Shown one piece after another: positions 59,818-64,000 of a stretch of 64,000 nucleotides of DNA. The stretch is from an uncultured Faecalibacterium sp. (GTDB lineage: Bacteria; Bacillota; Clostridia; Oscillospirales; Ruminococcaceae), in assembly GCA_934524985.1 (NCBI GenBank), contig CAKSYT010000004.1, positions 62,001 through 126,000 on the forward strand, given 5' to 3'. The notes under the pieces were generated by a model that made no database searches, had not been told where the DNA came from, and was given only the letters and a program-made list of their open reading frames with translations. Made by a program: the position numbers and the translations under genes. How positions within the stretch are numbered: position 1 is the stretch's first letter; each line of letters begins with the position of its first letter.

Positions 59818-60857
59818 AGCAGTTCCTCCATCTTATCTTCCAAATTTTTCAGGTAATCTCTCAATTTCTGAATCGTTCGTCCTACGGATGCACGGTTCTC
59901 TGCATCGGATAGAATATCGGGATAATCCCGGAAAACGCTTTCCCAGCGGCGCATCATACTGTTGGCGGCTCCCGATACCTCACAAAGCATCGCCGCACCA
60001 TTGGCAAGCTGCTTGACATGGTAGCGATTGTTTGCGATTTCAAGAATCTGCTGACGGTCAACTTTCAACGGTTCGTTCTCCTTTTGTGGAAAGATCGGCT
60101 CGGATAGAGCAGGAGCGGACGTTGGTTCTTCGTCAGGAACTTCTTCATCGGATGTACTGGCATCAGGTGGCGGTGCAGCTACGGCTGGGGGCGTTTTCTG
60201 CTTTTGTGCAGGCGGCTTTGGTGGCTTCGGCTTGCAGATCTCAGCCACCAGTGCAGGACGTTCTTCGGGAGGGGCACGGGCAACAGATGCAATCTCAGCG
60301 GCGGTCGGCTTGACCTCGCCGGAAAGCACTTTCTGGCGTGTGCCGGGAACGGCTTCTTCGGCAGCGTCCAAACCTTTAGCATAATGTTCGGCTTCAATCA
60401 CATACGTTCTTCCTACACCGCTTTCCGCAGCGACTTTATAACAGGTCTTGGGTGCACCGATCAGGTTACGTTTTCCGTAACCTGATTTTGCAGCAGGACT
60501 TTTTCTGTCACCGCCGTTGGCGCATTTCTCAGCTTCATACTGCTTCCCGATAAGGTACTTTTTCTGTTCCGGGGTGAGGTTGCGTCGCCCCAACTGGTTT
60601 TTGCAGATCCAGATGATTGCTTCATAGCGGCTTGCAAACTCTTTCTCGTGAACAGTGAAAGGGATCTCCGGGTGCTTCTTGGCGATGGTGTAGCGGTTGT
60701 GCCCGTCTACGATCAAGCCCTGCCATACGATGATGGGGTTGATGATACGGCCATCCCGCAGAATGTTGGCTTCAAGCTGGTTCAGTTCCTCAAAGGTAAG
60801 CGGCGGGATCTTGCCCTGAAACTCCGGGTCAATCTTAAGCGCATTCAGATTCATCAT
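59814..60857 (-). CDS. ParB-like nuclease-domain protein
   Basis: A 347-residue protein with an N-terminal ParB domain (PPLTFEELNQLEANILRDGRI, IVWQGLIVDGHNRYTIAKKH), then a helix-turn-helix-like region (NLTPEQKKYLIGKQYEAEK, KVAAESGVGRTYVIEAEHYAKGLD), a Pro/Ala/Lys-rich linker (about 205-260) and a C-terminal helical segment. It probably binds DNA for partition or regulation in the element. Possible starts are TTG 60860 and ATGs 60857 and 60854; ATG 60857 fits AAGGGACGG. It overlaps the 3' end of the zinc-ribbon gene by 23 bp. Confidence 0.78.
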   Translation of the reverse strand: MMNLNALKIDPEFQGKIPPLTFEELNQLEANILRDGRIINPIIVWQGLIVDGHNRYTIAKKHPEIPFTVHEKEFASRYEAIIWICKNQLGRRNLTPEQKKYLIGKQYEAEKCANGGDRKSPAAKSGYGKRNLIGAPKTCYKVAAESGVGRTYVIEAEHYAKGLDAAEEAVPGTRQKVLSGEVKPTAAEIASVARAPPEERPALVAEICKPKPPKPPAQKQKTPPAVAAPPPDASTSDEEVPDEEPTSAPALSEPIFPQKENEPLKVDRQQILEIANNRYHVKQLANGAAMLCEVSGAANSMMRRWESVFRDYPDILSDAENRASVGRTIQKLRDYLKNLEDKMEELL

Positions 60858-61080
60858 CAAACCGTCCCTTCTTAAAGTAGGTGGATTTCGGACCGGTGGG
60901 CTGGATGTAGTAGTCGTAGCCGAAGTTGGTCTGGCAGTAGGTGCAAGGCTCCTTTACGGTTTGACCGGGGTCTGCACGGCGGACACGGATGCCACGGGCG
61001 TTCCGAAAGGCAGTCAGGCAGCGGGAGCAGAGGGTGGTCAGGGTCGATTCGTCAGTCTTGTGGGTAAAAGTACGGCTCAT
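60835..61080 (-). CDS. small zinc-ribbon protein
   Basis: An 81-residue protein with two CxxC pairs (LCSRC about residues 17-20; PCTYC about 46-49), likely a zinc ribbon, and an aromatic C-terminal region. It is the first gene of the ParB-like operon and overlaps the next gene. Start ATG 61080 is preferred because GGAGG is eight bases away; ATG 61086 is too close. Small proteins of this kind recur beside ParB-like genes in Firmicute conjugative elements; function unknown. Confidence 0.7.
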   Translation of the reverse strand: MSRTFTHKTDESTLTTLCSRCLTAFRNARGIRVRRADPGQTVKEPCTYCQTNFGYDYYIQPTGPKSTYFKKGRFDDESECA

Positions 61081-61120
61081 AATCATTACCTCCGTGTCAT
61101 CAGAATGAATGTTCGATATG

Positions 61121-61168
61121 GAAAAAGCCCACTGCCTTGATTCAGAAGAATCCCGGTGGTGGGCTTTG
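61121..61168. terminator. hairpin upstream of the zinc-ribbon operon
   Basis: AAAGCCCACTGCC pairs with GGTGGTGGGCTTT around an 18-nt loop, with A and T runs outside. It could end transcription from the leader side or act as an attenuator in front of the zinc-ribbon gene. Confidence 0.5.
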
Positions 61169-61598
61169 AAAGTTTTGGTTTTAAGTGTCCCACCCTATTT
61201 GTCCTCGACGCCCGGTGGGGGTTGGAATACACCTCGGTGAGGGGGACTGCACCCTTCCTCTCATTGGCCTTTCAGCCACCCCGCCTTCTTTATGGCCGGG
61301 CCGCGAATTACGGAAGTTTCATTGTTTTGTCCGAGGGAATGATATTCAGTTTTCAAGGTGCGTCTACCAGCTTCGGGTTTCTCCCCGTCTGGGGTGTTGC
61401 CCTTGCTGTGACCATAGTGTACCTGAAAACTAAACGCTTTTTTAGGAGGTCGTACCTCCGGTTTTTTGGCTTGAAAAACCGGAAGTGATGCTTCCGGTTT
61501 TGATATAAAAACAACGATAAAACGACGTTTCACTTTTGTGAAAAATGCGATAAAACTGAAATTTTTCAAAAAAGTTTTTTTGAGTACAAAAACAAAAA
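61169..61598. other. structured non-coding leader region
   Basis: No gene is supported over about 430 bp. Visible are AGTTTTCAAGGT (61348-61359) pairing with ACCTGAAAACT (61421-61431), the palindrome GGAGGTCGTACCTCC (61445-61459), and hairpin ACCGGAAG/CTTCCGGT (about 61480-61500). On the reverse strand this lies upstream of the zinc-ribbon/ParB operon, so it may be a structured 5' leader holding promoter and operators. Confidence 0.4.
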
Positions 61599-61648
61599 AC
61601 GCCCCTCTGAACAAGCGGCGCAATGCTGCTTGCCCGGAGGGGCGTAAT
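61599..61648. terminator. terminator of the XRE gene
   Basis: ACGCCCCTC pairs with GAGGGGCGT around a loop with its own dyad (AAGCGGC/GCTGCTT). On the reverse strand TTTTTTGTTTTTG follows. Confidence 0.75.
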
Positions 61649-61659
61649 TTTATATAGAG

Positions 61660-61998
61660 TTAAAGTTCTTCAGCGATTGCAGACAGTTTCTGCATAATAC
61701 GCTGCAATTTCAAACGAAGCTTTTGATTTGTCAAACGCTTTTGCTGCAACTTGTTTCGTAAGCTTTCTTCTTGGTCAGATAACGACTTTCCCATAATCAA
61801 ATGATCCAGTGTTACATCAAAAAATGCAGCGATCTCGATGAAAAGGTCAATAGAAGGAATATACTCCCCACTCTCAAGACTGCGGAGGTGGCGGTCGCTG
61901 ACATTCAAGCGGACGGCCAGCTCTTCCTGCGTCAGGTAGCGCTCTCTGCGCAGCTTTTGAATACGCGTTCCGGTGTTGAACTGATCATAATACATCAT
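61660..61998 (-). CDS. XRE-family regulator with C-terminal coiled coil
   Basis: A 112-residue DNA-binding protein. The HTH_XRE domain (about residues 10-66) contains IQKLRRERYLTQEELAVRLNVSDRHLRSLESGEYIPSIDLFIEIA. The rest is a basic/acidic helix with Gln/Leu heptads (about 72-110), likely for dimerisation. Its two candidate ATGs (61998, 61995) lie inside the end of a 47-codon ORF, with no separate ribosome binding site, so expression is probably coupled to that ORF. A likely regulator of the surrounding mobile genes. Confidence 0.82.
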   Translation of the reverse strand: MMYYDQFNTGTRIQKLRRERYLTQEELAVRLNVSDRHLRSLESGEYIPSIDLFIEIAAFFDVTLDHLIMGKSLSDQEESLRNKLQQKRLTNQKLRLKLQRIMQKLSAIAEEL

Positions 61999-62128
61999 AT
62001 GCCAGCCCTCCGACCAAGCAGGTAGGCAGCCACAAGCTGCGCCACAAGGTCAGAGCGCAAAGATACAGTCGGCGGGTCAGATTCTGTTTGCCGGGACTTG
62101 GTTTGTACTCGATGATTCTCCTTTTCAT
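61985..62128 (-). CDS. 47-residue leader ORF overlapping the XRE gene
   Basis: ATG 62128 after AAAGGAC opens 47 codons ending at TGA 61985, overlapping the XRE start by 14 bases. The product begins MKRRIIEYKPSPGKQNL, then LYLCALTLWRSLWLPTCL, a short amphipathic or membrane-like segment. It is preceded by a promoter with consensus -35 at 62324-62319. It could be a real small protein or a translated leader that couples XRE synthesis. No family recognised. Confidence 0.5.
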   Translation of the reverse strand: MKRRIIEYKPSPGKQNLTRRLYLCALTLWRSLWLPTCLVGGLAYDVL

Positions 62129-62194
62129 GTTTTTGTCCTTTCGTTTTCAATGGTGGAAGGCGGGCAGAGCGCAAAAAGCGCGGTGCATCTTTAA

Positions 62195-62216
62195 TAACAG
62201 AGAAAAATCTCTGTGT
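62195..62216. terminator. small hairpin ACAGAG/CTCTGT
   Basis: A 6+6+6 hairpin between the two XRE genes with flanking A/T. It is a weak terminator candidate for the upstream (62599) gene. Confidence 0.35.
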
Positions 62217-62295
62217 TATATGGCAAGAAGAAAAACGTCAGGGCTATAATGCAGGCATTGATAAATAGCAGCGGCTTCGTACAATGCTGGTTCAT

Positions 62296-62324
62296 TTCTA
62301 ATAGGGTACATAAACCGATGTCAA
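62296..62324 (-). promoter_or_regulatory. promoter of the leader ORF / XRE transcript
   Basis: Reverse strand: -35 TTGACA (62324-62319), 17-bp spacer, -10 TTAGAA (62301-62296). Confidence 0.5.
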
Positions 62325-62332
62325 TGTGTTAT

Positions 62333-62599
62333 TTATCGGATTTCCTGATCGATTGCAGTGAAAATCGAGGCGTTAAAGAAATCCACAAGCGTAATTCCAA
62401 GGCCATCACACAGTTTTTTGACGGTTGGAACGGTGACGCTCTGCTGGGAGGAATCAAGCATACTGTAAACGGTGGACGGAGTGACACCGGAACGGACAGC
62501 AAGGGCATTGGGACTTATGTTGCGTTCCTCGCAAAGTTCTTTGAAACGTAATGCAACGGCATCTTTTACTTTTGTATCTTCATCGGTCGCTAATATCAT
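62333..62599 (-). CDS. small XRE-family DNA-binding protein
   Basis: An 88-residue single-domain HTH_XRE protein: VALRFKELCEERNISPNALAVRSGVTPSTVYSMLD followed by TVPTVKKLCDGLGITLVDFF. It lacks a separate effector domain, as is common for repressors or control proteins of mobile elements. The start at 62599 follows GGAGAACAG. It lies divergent from the integrase gene across an A/T-rich intergenic region. Confidence 0.82.
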   Translation of the reverse strand: MILATDEDTKVKDAVALRFKELCEERNISPNALAVRSGVTPSTVYSMLDSSQQSVTVPTVKKLCDGLGITLVDFFNASIFTAIDQEIR

Positions 62600-62966
62600 A
62601 TGTCTGTTCTCCTTTTTTTGTAGATATTAGCGGAAATAGGTTGTTTTTGTGTACGGCGCACCGTATATTCAAGAATGATATTCCCGAAATTTTGCCACGA
62701 AAATCAACCAACAGAAAGACAAGAAAAGGTATCCTCCATTTGGTTAATGGAAGATACCATGTGTTGGACAATCTTGTTTTTCCTCGCTATTCTATTTTAA
62801 CATTGAATCGCATTATAGGCAATAGGCTTTGGTACTCTTTACCAGAGAAATTTCGGCGATATAGTCAATCTTTTTGTGATTTGTTGTCTAATTTGTTCAG
62901 AAAATCAGCCACAAATTCAATTTTCAAATCATTAGTGGTCAATAAGGTGTCAGCAGGAGGCTTTAT
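62600..62966. other. A/T-rich divergent control region before the integrase
   Basis: Non-coding and visibly richer in A/T than the rest of the window. It holds the hairpin at 62728-62758 and promoters for the divergent XRE and integrase genes. It is a candidate switch region or attachment-site neighbourhood; no att repeats could be paired within the window. Confidence 0.4.
62728..62758 (+). promoter_or_regulatory. interrupted hairpin upstream of the integrase
   Basis: GGTATC and TCCATT pair with AATGGA and GATACC around a 5-nt loop with single mismatched bases. It is possibly an operator or recombinase-binding site. Confidence 0.4.
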
Positions 62967-64000
62967 ATGGCAAGACGCGGTGAAAATATCCGCAAGCGCA
63001 GCGATGGACGGTGGGAGGGTCGATATATCAAAGGCCGTTCTGCGGACGGAAAGCCCTGCTGGGGCTATGTATATGGTGCGACTTATGCCGAAGTAAGGGA
63101 AATCTCTGCCCGCAAAAAGGCAGAGTACGGCATTTATAACCTGAATAGCACCGATATTACTTTTTCGGAAATTTCAGAGCAATGGTTGTATTCTGTCCGG
63201 CAAGGTGTAAAAGAATCGACTTTTTCACACTATCAGTATACTCTGCGACATTATCTCCAACCTGTTTTCGGGGATTTCAAAGTGAGTGCTTTAAGCGAAA
63301 AAATTCTGGAGCAAGGACTTTTGGCAGTGATAACACCAACTGGCGGAAAGCAAAAGCCTTTAGGGGCAACCATGGCACAGGAGTGCTTGTCGATGCTGCG
63401 GCGCATCTGCAAGTATGCAGCGCATTTTCATCTCATTCGCCCTTTAGAGATCACGGTAAAGCTGCCGCAAAAATCCCCAAAAGTACTGCTGCCGTTTACC
63501 ACAGAAGAACAAAAGAAATTACAGTCGTTTGTAATGGATGCACCTATGCCCCGAAAAATCGGCCTGCTGCTTGGTTTTCAGTTAGGGTTGCGTATCGGCG
63601 AGATCTGCGGACTGAAATGGGGAGATTTTGACTTATCGACAGGAACTGTGACGATCCAGCGGACAGTAACTCGGATCTCTTGTGGAAATGGCCACACAAA
63701 AGTCGTTGTTCAATCTCCCAAGACAAAAAACTCCCATCGTGAGATTCCCCTTCCAAAATCGCTGCTTCGTGTTCTGAAGAAGCTGTCGAAAGATTTCAGC
63801 AGCGGAACTTGGTTTCTTTCTGGCAATGAGGAAAAGCCAGTCGAACCTCGATGCTACCGTAAGAGCATTTACGGCTATCTGAAAAAAGCCAGTGTCCATC
63901 AGGCGCACCCTCATGCGCTTCGCCACACCTTTGCAACGACCTGCTTGCAGGCGCATTGCGACATCAAAACTTTGAGCGAACTGTTGGGTCATGCAGATGC
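62967..64000 (+). CDS. tyrosine recombinase/integrase, 3' end outside the window
   Basis: The frame is open from ATG 62967 (after AGGAGG) to the edge, 344 codons without a stop. It starts MARRGENIRKRSDGRWEGRY, the AP2-like arm-binding segment of Tn916-type integrases. A SAM-like core-binding domain (TFSEISEQWLYSVRQGV onward, about residues 58-150) follows, then the catalytic domain with Arg in LGLRIGEICGLKWGD, Lys in SPKTKNSHREI, the HxxR box HALRHTFATT and LLGH. The nucleophile Tyr lies beyond the window. It marks a second integration system beside the serine recombinase. Confidence 0.9.
   Translation, partial: MARRGENIRKRSDGRWEGRYIKGRSADGKPCWGYVYGATYAEVREISARKKAEYGIYNLNSTDITFSEISEQWLYSVRQGVKESTFSHYQYTLRHYLQPVFGDFKVSALSEKILEQGLLAVITPTGGKQKPLGATMAQECLSMLRRICKYAAHFHLIRPLEITVKLPQKSPKVLLPFTTEEQKKLQSFVMDAPMPRKIGLLLGFQLGLRIGEICGLKWGDFDLSTGTVTIQRTVTRISCGNGHTKVVVQSPKTKNSHREIPLPKSLLRVLKKLSKDFSSGTWFLSGNEEKPVEPRCYRKSIYGYLKKASVHQAHPHALRHTFATTCLQAHCDIKTLSELLGHAD

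Overview
The window looks like a chromosomal segment of a GC-rich Firmicute of the Ruminococcaceae/Oscillospiraceae, most likely Faecalibacterium or a close relative. This is inferred from a mraZ-led division cluster with a PASTA-type transpeptidase, FabK-type enoyl reductases, pyruvate phosphate dikinase, strong GGAGG ribosome binding sites and very GC-rich codon use. No species marker was available to test it. No rRNA, tRNA or CRISPR array was recognised.

Layout. 1-5.5 kb holds sugar-acid, signalling and envelope genes: a partial KDPG aldolase, HAD and PAP2 phosphatases, GntR and TetR regulators whose operators can be read, a seven-helix membrane protein and a lipoprotein. 5.9-8 kb is a three-gene operon (zinc-ribbon membrane protein, DUF5685-like protein, DnaJ-domain protein), followed by a large GH2 protein lacking its usual acid/base residue and a flavodoxin-like reductase. 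11.6-12.7 kb is rsmD plus a coiled-coil protein. 12.8-25.7 kb is a rearranged division/cell-wall cluster: mraZ, rsmH, ftsL, PBP, murF, a degenerate MraY homologue, ftsW, murG, ftsQ, murE. 26.2-34.7 kb is a compact fatty-acid operon: acpP, accD, accA, fabH, fabK, a second FabK-like flavoprotein, fabD, fabG, fabF, fabZ. 34.8-45.8 kb carries a GDPD, a GH1 phospho-glucosidase, purC, a MarR regulator with a heterodimeric ABC exporter that shares its operator, and a frameshifted GH2 gene. 46-56.4 kb carries a foldase-like lipoprotein with mfd, pth, a small anchored protein, a stand-alone GlmU acetyltransferase half and ppdK. From about 56.4 kb to the right edge lies mobile-element DNA: a large serine recombinase, a PemK/MazF-like protein, two ParB-like proteins, a zinc-ribbon protein, two XRE regulators, tiny overlapping ORFs and a truncated tyrosine integrase.

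The most unusual signal lies between the genes. A non-coding repeat family occurs at seven loci. Two copies are full length (about 350-385 bp), each built as terminal inverted box, 34-36 bp perfect hairpin, core, second hairpin, terminal box. Hairpin stems differ strongly between copies yet stay self-complementary around a conserved CGCA/TGCG loop. The loops of some palindromes carry discrete inserts of exactly 96 or 121 nt that are nearly identical at two distant loci each. A second, unrelated repeat family occurs twice in opposite orientations.

Functionally, the centre of the window covers lipid II synthesis and septation next to fatty-acid elongation. Several local circuits can be read from DNA: GntR with eda, TetR with the membrane protein, MarR with the ABC exporter, and MraZ with its own promoter.
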